Source of the DNA: Candidatus Dormiibacterota bacterium
GTDB taxonomy: Bacteria > Chloroflexota > Dormibacteria > Aeolococcales > Aeolococcaceae
DNA: 53,204 bases
Assembly: GCA_019245575.1 (NCBI GenBank)
Contig: JAFARE010000006.1
Location: forward strand, 1 to 53,204
Reading direction: 5' to 3'
Shown here: positions 1 to 8,693 of the stretch, piece by piece
Layout of the letters: each line of letters opens with the position of its first letter
Position numbering within the stretch: position 1 is the first letter of the stretch
Program-made: the position numbers and the translations under genes
The notes under the pieces: generated by a model
Seen by the model: only the letters and a program-made list of their open reading frames with translations
Database searches by the model: none
What the model was told of the DNA's origin: nothing

Positions 1-2
1 AA

Positions 3-1094
3 TGGAGCGCCAGGATGAGGCTCCTCGACCACACTTCGGTTGGACCACTCGGATTGCAATCCGTGTCGGTCCCAGACTGGTCCACTCGCACTCCGAGGAG
101 GGCGCCAAAATCACATATCGACTGGACCGAATCCAGGGGGACGCTCACGTCCTTTCTAACCCCCGACTCCTATCGCGGCGGACCTTCCAACGCGAACCTT
201 AGCGTTGGGGTTGATCCGATGACAAGAGATACCTACGCGTACGTCAACGGCGATCCGATTAACCTGTCGGATCCGACGGGTCACAGCTTCACGACGGGCT
301 GCGACGAGGGCGGTTACAACAGCTGTTCGAGTAGTTCACCGCCGACTCTTACCCCGTGTGAAGTCAAGGGGACGTGCGCGACGCCGCCGTATGCAGGTCC
401 CTGCCGGGGGTGCGGCAATCTGTCGCAGTCGCTTGTTCCGACACATGCACCGCGGACTAGCAGCGGCGGTGCCCTATGCAGCATCCTCTTGGCCGACCTG
501 TGTTCGCTCAGCGATCCCGCGACAGCCAGACTGCAATACCACGAGTTCCTTCTCAGCCACGGGTGTTTCGATGAATTGCACCCCAGCAACATCTGCAAAG
601 AGCTTGTTGGATTCGATACATTCGTAGCAATTGTTGGAACCGTAATCGGCGGCGAGGCCGGCGGCTCGGAAGAAGCGGGTGCCGAGGCCGAGACAGCCGC
701 GTTGAGTCGTTTCGCTCGCGGTCTAGCGGAGCCAGTGAGTGGCGAGACATTTGATGTCGTAGCCGACCCGCGCAAGTTCTCGGAATACCTGCTGACACCA
801 AACGCATCGGGTCGCTTCCAACAGCTATTGAAGTTGGGGTACCAGCAAGGAGACGTCGGTGCTGCGAGAACTCTGTCCGATGCCATAACGCAGCAAGCTG
901 CGGACGCGATCAGTGCGCAGGACTTTCAGTTCGCAGGTTTGACCAATGATGGACGCTTCCTACGAATCAATCTGAACGTTACTATTCCAGGCACCGGCTC
1001 GGCTGCCGGCAAGTCATACACCTTCACCAGCGGTTGGTATCTAGATGAGGATACGGGTGCGTTCACCTTCTCAACCCTATTGCCCCCAAAGTGA
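3..1094 (+). CDS. RHS-family protein, C-terminal tip with DUF6883-like toxin domain (5' partial)
   Basis: The frame is open to the left window edge, so the gene probably begins upstream. Around residues 50-90 it carries the end of an RHS core: an FLTPDSYRGG segment, then YAYVNGDPINLSDPTGH, the usual border before a variable toxin tip. The sequence after this border is unrelated to RHS. Its last ~110 residues (KFSEYLLTPN onward) resemble DUF6883, a domain seen in polymorphic toxins. A small gene overlaps its stop codon, as expected for a toxin-immunity pair. Residues before about 45 do not look like RHS repeats, so the upstream core may be rearranged, or this may be an orphan tip. RHS assignment is firm; the toxin domain is from memory of the family and its activity is not known to me. 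Confidence 0.7.
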   Translation, partial: WSARMRLLDHTSVGPLGLQSVSVPDWSTRTPRRAPKSHIDWTESRGTLTSFLTPDSYRGGPSNANLSVGVDPMTRDTYAYVNGDPINLSDPTGHSFTTGCDEGGYNSCSSSSPPTLTPCEVKGTCATPPYAGPCRGCGNLSQSLVPTHAPRTSSGGALCSILLADLCSLSDPATARLQYHEFLLSHGCFDELHPSNICKELVGFDTFVAIVGTVIGGEAGGSEEAGAEAETAALSRFARGLAEPVSGETFDVVADPRKFSEYLLTPNASGRFQQLLKLGYQQGDVGAARTLSDAITQQAADAISAQDFQFAGLTNDGRFLRINLNVTIPGTGSAAGKSYTFTSGWYLDEDTGAFTFSTLLPPK

Positions 1095-1351
1095 TGAAGC
1101 GCACGATCCAGCAATTTGACAGGGTTCGGGTCGTTAGAACGGTCCTGGAACGAAACGTTGGCTGCGGCACCGTGGGCATCGTGCTGGACGTGCTTGGCGG
1201 CGAACCGGCGCGGGCGTTCAATGTCGAGGTCCCAGACTACGCTCCCGGCGTCTACTGGTTCGATTCGCTGAGCGAGAGCGACGTCGAATGGGTAGCAGCT
1301 GACACGCCGTTCCGGTACGTGCCACCCAGTGCCGCTCCGGGCGGTGGTTGA
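1094..1351 (+). CDS. DUF4926-like small protein, probable immunity partner
   Basis: This protein of about 85 residues has an N-terminal pattern (DRVRVVRTVLERN..GCGTVGIVLDVL, then FNVEVPDY) like the small SH3-barrel-type DUF4926 family, which is often encoded next to DUF6883 proteins. Its ATG overlaps the TGA of the RHS gene by one base (TGATG), and an in-frame GTG lies one codon earlier, so translation is probably coupled. Position and size fit an immunity protein that neutralises the RHS tip. That role is inferred from context, not shown by the sequence. Confidence 0.6.
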   Translation: MKRTIQQFDRVRVVRTVLERNVGCGTVGIVLDVLGGEPARAFNVEVPDYAPGVYWFDSLSESDVEWVAADTPFRYVPPSAAPGGG

Positions 1352-1947
1352 AAGTTCGATACCACCAGCACTCGCGGATACTCAGGATCCACGAGAGACC
1401 CGGTTGGGCCGGGAGCATGGCGTTGTACGCCACCGAAGTGTCGGGCCTGATGAACCTGAGGGATCAAACCCGAGGCGGCACCGGTTGAGAATGCGGTTCT
1501 TCATGCACGCATGCTCGTCGAGGTCAGCCCCATTGCTGCGCGAGCCGGACCTGCGGACGGGGCGGTCGCGGTGTGGTCAGCCCCTAAGTACTAACCGGTC
1601 TGTATGCAAGGATTCCTGCTCCTCTCAATCCTGAGGCATCGTATGGCGTGCGGGCCGAAGCCGCTGTTCACGCGTAGCTCGGCGCGGGTGAGCGAGTGGA
1701 CATACGCGTCACCGAGGCGTAGGCTCCAACGCGATACGTCCGGAGAGGCTTTCCGAACCCTTATCGCCTAATGCGCCCTGGGCACCAGCGCATACCCAAC
1801 CACGAGAGGACAGCGCGACCGGGCCAATCGGTGACAGATGTTCGCGGACTCGTGGAAACGCTCAGCGAGCCGGACCTAGGGCTGTCATGAGGCGCCCGCA
1901 AAGCTCGCAATCAGGCTCGTAAATCGCGGACGCAGATCGTTAGGTGT
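1352..1947. other. gene-poor stretch
   Basis: About 600 bases without a convincing gene. Open frames here are short and lack ribosome sites or recognisable motifs. I see no tRNA, clear inverted repeat or mobile-element end. It separates the toxin module from the convergent secreted-protein cluster and may be debris between island cassettes. Confidence 0.5.
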
Positions 1948-2586
1948 TCATTTGAGAAGTAGCCGAGCAGCGATGCCTCCGGTGGCTGTCTGCTCGCCAT
2001 GAGTCTTGAGGCACAAGAAGTACTTGCCCGGAGCGACTGGACTGCCCTGTAGGTTTGTCTTTGGCCACTCAAAGAGCGTCGTTACGTTTGCGTCATAGAG
2101 GGCTAGCTCTCCGGGGTGCGCACCCGCCCAGTCCCAAACAAGTCCAGCGGCATTTGAGTGCTCCGGGCACGTCGGGTCGTACACCGTTGCAATCCAGAAG
2201 TCGAAGGCCATGGTGCCCGCACACAAATGGGTAGTAGGCAAGGTAACCGTAGGACTGGCCTGAGGGGAGCTGACGTAGAAGCCCTCGCCGGCAAACGGTT
2301 GCAGGGTTCCGGAGATCAGCGGCGGCTTGGCCTGCGGAGCCGGCCCGCCACTTCCAGGTTCCATTGGACACGTGGCGGTTGGCTGCGGCGAGATGCCATG
2401 CTCCCCGGCCGCAACCGCCGCGGCGCCGGTATTGCTCGTAGGGACGTTTGGCGACGAACTAGGCGACCGGCTAGCGGTTGTGGCGCTGCATGAGCACATT
2501 GCCACGACAACTAGGAGCGTTGCAGCAATAGACGACCGGCGATGCAACGGTAGCCAGCGGACCGTCAGGGCTTCAGCTCCGAACAC
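1948..2586 (-). CDS. putative secreted lipoprotein, unknown function
   Basis: Up to 212 residues with a hydrophobic stretch ending in VVAMCSC, a plausible lipobox, followed by a Ser/Pro/Thr-rich linker typical of exported lipoproteins. The C-terminal ~110 residues (from TLQPFAGEGFYV) contain spaced Cys residues and a beta-rich look, and match no family I recognise. The GTG at 2586 gives the longest form; a TTG near 2547 would give a more usual signal-peptide length. It is the last of three minus-strand genes for exported proteins (lectin, this gene's neighbour, this gene), separated by 20 bases from the gene before it. Confidence 0.6.
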   Translation of the reverse strand: MFGAEALTVRWLPLHRRSSIAATLLVVVAMCSCSATTASRSPSSSPNVPTSNTGAAAVAAGEHGISPQPTATCPMEPGSGGPAPQAKPPLISGTLQPFAGEGFYVSSPQASPTVTLPTTHLCAGTMAFDFWIATVYDPTCPEHSNAAGLVWDWAGAHPGELALYDANVTTLFEWPKTNLQGSPVAPGKYFLCLKTHGEQTATGGIAARLLLK

Positions 2587-2606
2587 GTGCGAACGGCATT
2601 CTCCGC

Positions 2607-3311
2607 CTATGGGGTCGGGGTCGCAATCGGCAAGTTCGAGACCGGAGGAGGATTTGGCCCACCAGCCGTCGCCTGAATCATGTCGCCGCTCTGCCCATCA
2701 ACAAAAACAAATAGGAAGCTGGCCGTTTGCGGCGGCAGGTTATGCGACGGATGCGAAAGAATCGGATTCGCGGGTGAAAGGCTCAGAACATACACTGGGG
2801 ATGCCGTCGGACTCGACGATCCCGGATCCGACATCAGTGCGGGGAATTCGGCACACACCAACGACTCAGGGAAGTAACTCAGAGCCGTTGTTTTCGCAGC
2901 ATCGGAGCTGATGCCGAACCCAAGCATCGGAGTGACTGCACCGGATATGGGCTGAATGCTAACGCCCTGCGATGCCAACGCTTTTTGCGCATCGATGTCA
3001 GCGACGCCAGGAGCACTGGCCGTCGCGCTGCATGGCGCCGGTGATGGCAAAGTAACCGATGGGACCGACTCAGGCGTGCCCGACGGGGTCGTACTGCAGT
3101 CGATGTCAGTTGGCGGTGCCGGGTAGCCGCACGGGTCGGTGGAGGGCGCTAGAGATGGATCGAGGGACGGCTGCGTCGGAACCAGGGAAGGAAGATTTGG
3201 GACCTGCGCCACGGCTGTCAACCTGAGGCTAGCAACCGCCAGCAACGTTACGCACAGTAAGCACACGAGCAATAACCGCTTCTTGGTGAATCGCCTTCTC
3301 ATTTGGGGCAC
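2607..3311 (-). CDS. secreted Pro/Ser-rich protein, unknown function
   Basis: A 234-residue protein with a basic start (MPQMRRRFTKKR) and a strong hydrophobic segment at residues 13-33 that reads as a signal peptide or anchor. Residues 36-95 are low-complexity Pro/Ser/Thr with repeated PSL and PAP elements, probably a wall-spanning linker. The rest (DIDAQKALASQGV to the end) is a small globular domain with a QTASFLFVFVDGQSG segment, which I cannot assign. Its start overlaps the end of the lectin gene by 13 bases, so the two are co-transcribed and probably work at the same surface. Confidence 0.6.
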   Translation of the reverse strand: MPQMRRRFTKKRLLLVCLLCVTLLAVASLRLTAVAQVPNLPSLVPTQPSLDPSLAPSTDPCGYPAPPTDIDCSTTPSGTPESVPSVTLPSPAPCSATASAPGVADIDAQKALASQGVSIQPISGAVTPMLGFGISSDAAKTTALSYFPESLVCAEFPALMSDPGSSSPTASPVYVLSLSPANPILSHPSHNLPPQTASFLFVFVDGQSGDMIQATAGGPNPPPVSNLPIATPTP

Positions 3312-4903
3312 CCTCTATCGAAGACTTCAAAGCTCGTGCTCGAGCCGCCGGAATCTATTGCGTCATACCACTTGGGTCCGTTGTCAGCCGGGAAGTAGAC
3401 CTGTTGCACGCTTCCGTACCCGAAGTCGTACCAGCCGGACGCGTACTGATTGCACGAGCACGAATCCTGCTGCCACACGTGACTGCCCGCGAACACCTCG
3501 TTGGTGCGTGTACCGCCAGCGATCTGGTTCCGTGGGTTTGTCGTTTCCGCCCACATCTCGCCAGTGTCATATCCCGTACCCACCGGATTGGCAGACACAA
3601 CGCCGTGCGGGAGAGTGCGACCGTCGACTTGGAACGTCACCTTGCCCGGGCCGTCGTAGTTGACGAGTACGCCATAGTAGTGCCAGGACCCAGGTGGCCA
3701 GGCACCGTACAGGTTTTGGTACCACACCGATCCATCCGTATCGCTTGACCATTCGAAGAAATCGTTTCGAACACCGCCAGGCTGTGTTGTCCATCCAATC
3801 TTCGCGTAGCGATATTGCCCAACGCCATCTGGGGCATCGCCGTAATTGAGACCAACCCAAGCGGAGCTATACCCTGTCACGACACCAGGAGAGTACTCAA
3901 ATATCTTGGAATAGATGCCGCCTAAGCCATAATAGCCATTGAATGCGTAAGCATTCCACCCAGCAACAAACAGCCCCGAGTTTGGGCCTCTATTGAGCCC
4001 CGATACGTTACATCCCATGATGAATTCATTCGTCCACCACAGCGGCTGATTACCTTGGCTATATATGACGACGTTATCGTCGTTCTGATCTATCAAGTAG
4101 TCAGCGTGACCGCCGGTACCGCTAGACCAGATGGCTTGATAGCTCGTGTCATAGATGACGAGATTCCCGTCGGTTTGCAAGATGACGCCAACAACAGAGT
4201 GACCGCCGGTATTGCTCGACCACAGAACAACGCTGCCGTAGTACGCGACCAGATTGCCGTCCGTCTGCATGATGAATTTGGTTGCAGAGGACGTTAGGTA
4301 TTGGCCGGGTTTGAGCCATTCGCCCATAAACAGCCGATGCGCCGCATCGCCAGTCCACGTAGCCCACTTCGGCTTCCCGCTTGTGTCGTAGATAACGACG
4401 TTTCCGTCGGTCTGAACGTAGAGAGTGTCCTGCCCTTGCGTCTTGCTGTTCCAAAGGGGGGCGCCGCCGCTGCTGTAAATCACGAAGTTTCCGTCAGTCT
4501 GCAGAATGGCACCCGCGACGGATCCTGAGGTTCCGCTCGCCCATAGCGCCCGTCCAGCGTCTCCCGGCTGATACAGGACCAAATCGCCATCTGTCTGCAT
4601 GATCAGCTCATACGTGTTAGACGGGTCCCACAAGGCGTCACCGGGATGTAGCCACTGCCCCATGCTCAGCGTTGAACTGGCCGCGTGGGCCGGTCTCAAG
4701 CTCACGATAGTGCCGGCTATCGCCGTAACCGCCGCTAGTCCGCAGAGGGCCAACTGCTGCCAAGCGGGTCGCCGGCCGTGCGTTTGGTTTCCCGCCCACG
4801 AAGCGCCCTTCGCCTCTAGTCGGCGACGGGACCGCGATGAAGCGCTCATCTGCTCCAATCGCGTGACAGAGAAAAGAAAGAGGCCAGGCCGCCGAGGCCG
4901 CAT
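3299..4903 (-). CDS. secreted bulb-type (B-lectin) mannose-binding protein
   Basis: A 534-residue exported protein. The ATG at 4903 is chosen because AGGAAGAG lies just upstream, although the frame is open further 5'. A hydrophobic signal or anchor spans residues ~48-75. Residues ~78-290 hold six bulb-lectin motifs of the QxDxNxVxY type (starting near 103, 135, 164, 213, 243 and 273). This is enough for two beta-prism II domains of three sites each; the first motif has Asp for Asn. In this family the motif binds mannose. The remaining ~240 residues are Trp/Gly/Tyr-rich with paired cysteines near the end and match no family I know; they may be a glycan-binding or catalytic domain. Genes for two other secreted proteins follow in the same operon. 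Lectin assignment is firm, target unknown. Confidence 0.85.
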   Translation of the reverse strand: MRPRRPGLFLFSVTRLEQMSASSRSRRRLEAKGASWAGNQTHGRRPAWQQLALCGLAAVTAIAGTIVSLRPAHAASSTLSMGQWLHPGDALWDPSNTYELIMQTDGDLVLYQPGDAGRALWASGTSGSVAGAILQTDGNFVIYSSGGAPLWNSKTQGQDTLYVQTDGNVVIYDTSGKPKWATWTGDAAHRLFMGEWLKPGQYLTSSATKFIMQTDGNLVAYYGSVVLWSSNTGGHSVVGVILQTDGNLVIYDTSYQAIWSSGTGGHADYLIDQNDDNVVIYSQGNQPLWWTNEFIMGCNVSGLNRGPNSGLFVAGWNAYAFNGYYGLGGIYSKIFEYSPGVVTGYSSAWVGLNYGDAPDGVGQYRYAKIGWTTQPGGVRNDFFEWSSDTDGSVWYQNLYGAWPPGSWHYYGVLVNYDGPGKVTFQVDGRTLPHGVVSANPVGTGYDTGEMWAETTNPRNQIAGGTRTNEVFAGSHVWQQDSCSCNQYASGWYDFGYGSVQQVYFPADNGPKWYDAIDSGGSSTSFEVFDRGCPK

Positions 4904-5189
4904 ATCAATCTCTTCCTGGAACACGACACCCGACCGCGCGTCTGGTTCTAGTCGTGCTTGAGTGAGGCTAGCAGGACCGCTAGGGCGGTTGCAAGGGGGG
5001 CGGGCCAGCGCCTGAACGGCGCCGGACCGGTGGCGTCCCAGCGGTTCCCTTCGTGGTCCAACCATCGCTTGGGGAGGCGTTGCGGCCGCCGAGGTTCAGT
5101 CGGCACCCCGGGTTAGAGCCTAGCGGGGACCAAAGTCGTCGAGGCGGGATCGATGGACGCAGCGCGACGGTAGGTGTGTCGCCGTTGGA

Positions 5190-5885
5190 TCAAGCTGGCT
5201 CCTGGCTCGGTGTGAAGAGGTCGCGTGCGGACGCGTGGATTGTGTTCAGAAAGGCGACGTATCGCACGAGCACGTCCTCTATCGGGGTATCAGGTGGCTG
5301 CAGTCGTAGGCTGGACGTCGCCTCGCAGAAGTACATGCGGGTCACAAACCCGATGTCATCTGGAACGTCGACGTACTGGAAGCGGACCTCCCCACTAGGC
5401 GCTACTACCTCCCAACCGGAACCGCCCCACATGTCGTTGATCTTGAAGCCTCGGGCATGCGGCGGCGGATCCACCATTAGTCGTTGGTAGTCGATTTGGT
5501 CTCGTGGCTTCGAGCCGATGATGAGGCTGTCGAGGAATCCGACCGAGCCGACCTTCTCGACATCGTTGCGGAGGTCATACAAGTAGTGCCATTCCGGATC
5601 AGCTCTGAGCGCCTCCATAAACGGTCTCCACCACGCGGCATAACCGTCAGGGTCCACGTGCTTCAAACTATGGAGCGTCGCCGTGAAAACGCGGCCCCAC
5701 ACCACCACGCTTCGTATGCCGTTCGCTCGCGCTGGCCCCTGTGCGTGTAGAAACTCGTCCCTCCCTGGTTCGGCGAGGCCCAATGCCGTGCGCGCATCCA
5801 TGAGGATGTGCTGGGGGGAACGAAGGAATCCCGATAGGTCGCGTACCGGGGCGTGGTCACGAGGGTTAGTGCTTCGGGGCGTCAT
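5190..5885 (-). CDS. hypothetical cytoplasmic protein
   Basis: A 231-residue soluble protein without signal peptide or membrane segments, starting at ATG 5885. It has a helical N-terminal half with RNDVEKVGSVGFLDS near residue 105, then a beta-rich part (WGGSGWEVVAPSG, VRFQYVDVP) and a helical tail. I recognise no family. It stands alone, with about 290 bases to the lectin gene and over 250 bases to the membrane-protein gene upstream. Codon use looks like a genuine gene. Its location in the island suggests an accessory role, which cannot be specified. Confidence 0.55.
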   Translation of the reverse strand: MTPRSTNPRDHAPVRDLSGFLRSPQHILMDARTALGLAEPGRDEFLHAQGPARANGIRSVVVWGRVFTATLHSLKHVDPDGYAAWWRPFMEALRADPEWHYLYDLRNDVEKVGSVGFLDSLIIGSKPRDQIDYQRLMVDPPPHARGFKINDMWGGSGWEVVAPSGEVRFQYVDVPDDIGFVTRMYFCEATSSLRLQPPDTPIEDVLVRYVAFLNTIHASARDLFTPSQEPA

Positions 5886-6147
5886 GGCTCGGTCGAGATT
5901 ACTTTACCCCCGCCGCGGGGGTCACAATGACCTCACCGCAGCTAGAGCGGTGCCACGAATCCTTTAGACGTAGGTCTGTGTTGAGCTAGTCGCTGCGCTT
6001 GCAAACCTGCGACGACACACATGACGCGCCCCTTCAGGCACCTCTATCACGACCACCACTGGCTTCGGCCAGACAGGGGATGGCTTGTGCCGTGGACTGC
6101 CCCTTGTTGGCCCGCAGAGCGCTCGCTAGCTGGAGCGCTGCCGCTGC

Positions 6148-6579
6148 CTAACGGCGTGCGATGTCAGAGGAAAGGAGCATATGCATTCTTCGCAAGATCA
6201 AGAGCAGCGTGAGAACGAATAGCGAACCTAGGTAGAAGAACGCAAGGCTCGTCGGCTGGACGATAGAGCCCTTTTCACCGACTGCTGCTAGCACCAGGTC
6301 GACGATGGAGAGAAGGGTCAGTAGCACCGCGAAGGCGACGTTGGAATGGAGGTCCTGCAACGTCCATTTGCGTGCATTCCGCACTTCATCAAGCACCGCT
6401 CCTATTGGTCGTCCTGCCACGTCGTACACGAGGATTAGAAGGTTAAACAGCAGTGCGCCGAATACGGCTAGAGCGGTGATCAGTGTTCCAAGGCTGCTTT
6501 CGGGGAGCGTAACGCCTGCTCGCCACAGAGCGATAGCTACCGCAGCGGGGACGAAGAGTTGGACGATGATCTCAAACAT
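6148..6579 (-). CDS. four-helix membrane protein next to HsdR-like gene
   Basis: About 143 residues with four predicted transmembrane helices (starting near residues 4, 28, 80 and 110) and a short cytoplasmic loop (RPIGAVLDEVRNARKW) between helices 2 and 3. I chose the ATG at 6579 because helix 1 starts directly after it. A longer form from 6681 adds 34 polar residues encoded by AT-richer DNA. It lies directly downstream of the shortened restriction-helicase gene on the same strand, so the two may be co-transcribed. No family is recognised; a membrane partner in defence is possible but is only suggested by position. Confidence 0.55.
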   Translation of the reverse strand: MFEIIVQLFVPAAVAIALWRAGVTLPESSLGTLITALAVFGALLFNLLILVYDVAGRPIGAVLDEVRNARKWTLQDLHSNVAFAVLLTLLSIVDLVLAAVGEKGSIVQPTSLAFFYLGSLFVLTLLLILRRMHMLLSSDIARR

Positions 6580-6686
6580 GTTTAGTCGCCGCCTGTCAGA
6601 GTTGTGAATCCGCTCTCGATAATTGTAAAAGGTGCGGAAGTGATCCCGGATGACGATGGCAATGTTTATCCGCTCGAGCATGGCGT

Positions 6687-8693
6687 CTATGACGCCTGCC
6701 CCATGGCCGTCCTCAGGCTGACGAATCGCTTGCGCAACGCGTCCTTGGAAAAGTCACGCAGGTCCCGCGTTATCAGCTTGCCGTGCTGGTCGAGGTACTG
6801 CACCTTGTCCAGCGCGATGTACACCTCCACGCCGTCGACGTACACCTTCTTTGCCGGGCCCGTCTCGATCTCCCCGCCCGCGGCCACCAGGACAACCTCG
6901 TCCTCGCCGGGCTCTGGCGGGATGACATCACCCTCATCAGTCTTTACCGTCTGCTTCGGGAATCCCTCCGCCGGGATGGGCCGGCCGTCGAAGTCTGGGT
7001 CGGCGAAGTGGTCGGTGGCGCCCCGGAAGTCCATGATCGTGAAGTAGTACTTACCGCTGTCCTCGTGCACACGCGTGCCGCGTCCGATGATCTGCTTGAA
7101 CTCCGTCATCGAGCCCACCGGCCGGTCGATGACGATCAGGCGGCAGGTCTGCACGTCGACCCCGGTGGACAGTAGCCGCGAGGTGGTTGCGATCACCGGA
7201 TACTTGGATTCGGGGTCGATGAAGTTGTCCAGCTCGGCCTGTCCTTCTGCGTCATTGCCGGTGATGCGCATCACGTAGTGCCCGTTCTTGAGCACCAGGT
7301 CGGCGTTCTCGTTAGCCAGCGCCTTGCGCATCCGCGCCGCGTGCTCCTGGTCCACGCAGAACACGATCGTCTTCTCGTAGCGGTCCCCGCTGCCACGGAG
7401 TTCTTCGGAAATCTCGTGTGCGACCTGCTTGGTCCGCTCGTCGATCACGAGCTCGCTTTCCATGTCGGTCTGCGTGTAGACGCGGTCTTCGACCGCCTGC
7501 CCATGGATGTCTGTCGTCCCCGGCGTCGGCCGGTACCCCAGGTCCACGTTGATGTACTTGCGCAGCACCTTGTACGGCGCCAGGAAGCCGTCCGAGATGC
7601 CTTGGCGCAGCGAGTAGAAGTACACCGGGTCGCCGAAGTAGCCGATGTTCGACACGTACTCGGTCTCCTTCGGCGTAGCCGTCAGCCCGATCTGCCTCGC
7701 TCCTGAGAAGTACTCCAGGATCTCGCGCCATGCCGAGTCCTCGGCGGCGCTGCCCCGGTGGCACTCGTCGATGACCACCAGGTCGAAGAACCCCGGCGAG
7801 AAGTTCTTAAACAGCTTCTCGCTTTCCTCCGGACCCGTGATCGCCTGATACAGACTGAGGTAGATCTCGAACGACTTGTCGATCCGCCGCTTGCGGTCCA
7901 GCGCCTTGATGATCTCGGCGGTGCCCTCCTCCCCTTCGATCGTCTTGCTCGCGCTGCTCAGCTTGGCCATCGCCGGCCCGAAGGGGCGGAAGTCGTTGAC
8001 CATGGTCTGGTCGATCAGCACGTTGCGATCCGCCAGATACAGCACACGCTTCATCCGCCCTGCCTTCCACAACCGCCAGATGATCTGGAACGCGGTGTAG
8101 GTCTTGCCCGTGCCCGTGGCCATCACCAGCAGTAGCCGGTTCTGCCCCTTGGCGATGGCTTCGGTGGCCGCGTTGATCGCGTTGCGCTGGTAGTAGCGTG
8201 GCGCCTTGCCGCCGTCGTCGAAGTACGCCTGCAGCACCAAATCCTGTTCGTCCACCGTCAAGCCCTTCCACGCGCAGTACTTCTGCCAGAGCTCCTGCGG
8301 ACTCGGAAACTCGCCCAGCTCCAAGTTCTGCTCGAGCACGGAGCCTGTGCCGGTCTTGTCGTGGAACACGAAGCCGTCGCCGTTGGTCGAGAGGACGAAG
8401 GGAACCTGCAGCGACTCGGCGTACTCCAGCGCTTGTTGCATGCCGTCGCCGACGCTGTGGTTGTTGTCTTTGGCCTCGACCAGCGCTATCGGCAGGTTCG
8501 GCCTATAGAAGAGGAGGTAGTCGACGAACTTCGCCTTGGCCCTGGTGACCAGCTTGCCGCGCACGATGATCCGTCCCTTGGTGAAGTAGGCCTCCCGTCG
8601 GATCTGCGTCACCTCGTCCCACCCGGCGCTGGTCACCGCGGGGGTGACGTACTTCGCGCAGATGTCGCTCTCGCTGAGGTCCTTCTTATTCAA
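6687..8693 (-). CDS. hsdR: type I restriction HsdR-like nuclease-helicase lacking the C-terminal domain
   Basis: A 668-residue protein starting at TTG 8693 behind GGAGGGG. In type I systems HsdR cleaves DNA after ATP-driven translocation, in complex with HsdM and HsdS. Visible parts are a PD-(D/E)xK nuclease (Asp58, then Glu73-Ala-Lys75), an SF2 helicase with Walker A (ATGTGKT, 192-198), a DECH box (309-312), GLTATPKE, and motif VI (QIIGRGTRVHE, near 560). It ends at GKLITRDLRDFSKDALRKRF plus a few residues. There the family usually continues for 100 or more residues into the EcoEI_R_C domain that contacts the rest of the complex. No hsdM or hsdS is found in the window. It may be a broken system, or a stand-alone nuclease-helicase working with the neighbouring membrane protein. 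Confidence 0.88.
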   Translation of the reverse strand: MNKKDLSESDICAKYVTPAVTSAGWDEVTQIRREAYFTKGRIIVRGKLVTRAKAKFVDYLLFYRPNLPIALVEAKDNNHSVGDGMQQALEYAESLQVPFVLSTNGDGFVFHDKTGTGSVLEQNLELGEFPSPQELWQKYCAWKGLTVDEQDLVLQAYFDDGGKAPRYYQRNAINAATEAIAKGQNRLLLVMATGTGKTYTAFQIIWRLWKAGRMKRVLYLADRNVLIDQTMVNDFRPFGPAMAKLSSASKTIEGEEGTAEIIKALDRKRRIDKSFEIYLSLYQAITGPEESEKLFKNFSPGFFDLVVIDECHRGSAAEDSAWREILEYFSGARQIGLTATPKETEYVSNIGYFGDPVYFYSLRQGISDGFLAPYKVLRKYINVDLGYRPTPGTTDIHGQAVEDRVYTQTDMESELVIDERTKQVAHEISEELRGSGDRYEKTIVFCVDQEHAARMRKALANENADLVLKNGHYVMRITGNDAEGQAELDNFIDPESKYPVIATTSRLLSTGVDVQTCRLIVIDRPVGSMTEFKQIIGRGTRVHEDSGKYYFTIMDFRGATDHFADPDFDGRPIPAEGFPKQTVKTDEGDVIPPEPGEDEVVLVAAGGEIETGPAKKVYVDGVEVYIALDKVQYLDQHGKLITRDLRDFSKDALRKRFVSLRTAMGQAS

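Noticed and set aside
1352..1947. Possible group II intron or IS remnant
   Set aside because: I could not find the conserved intron 5' end, domain V, or terminal inverted repeats.
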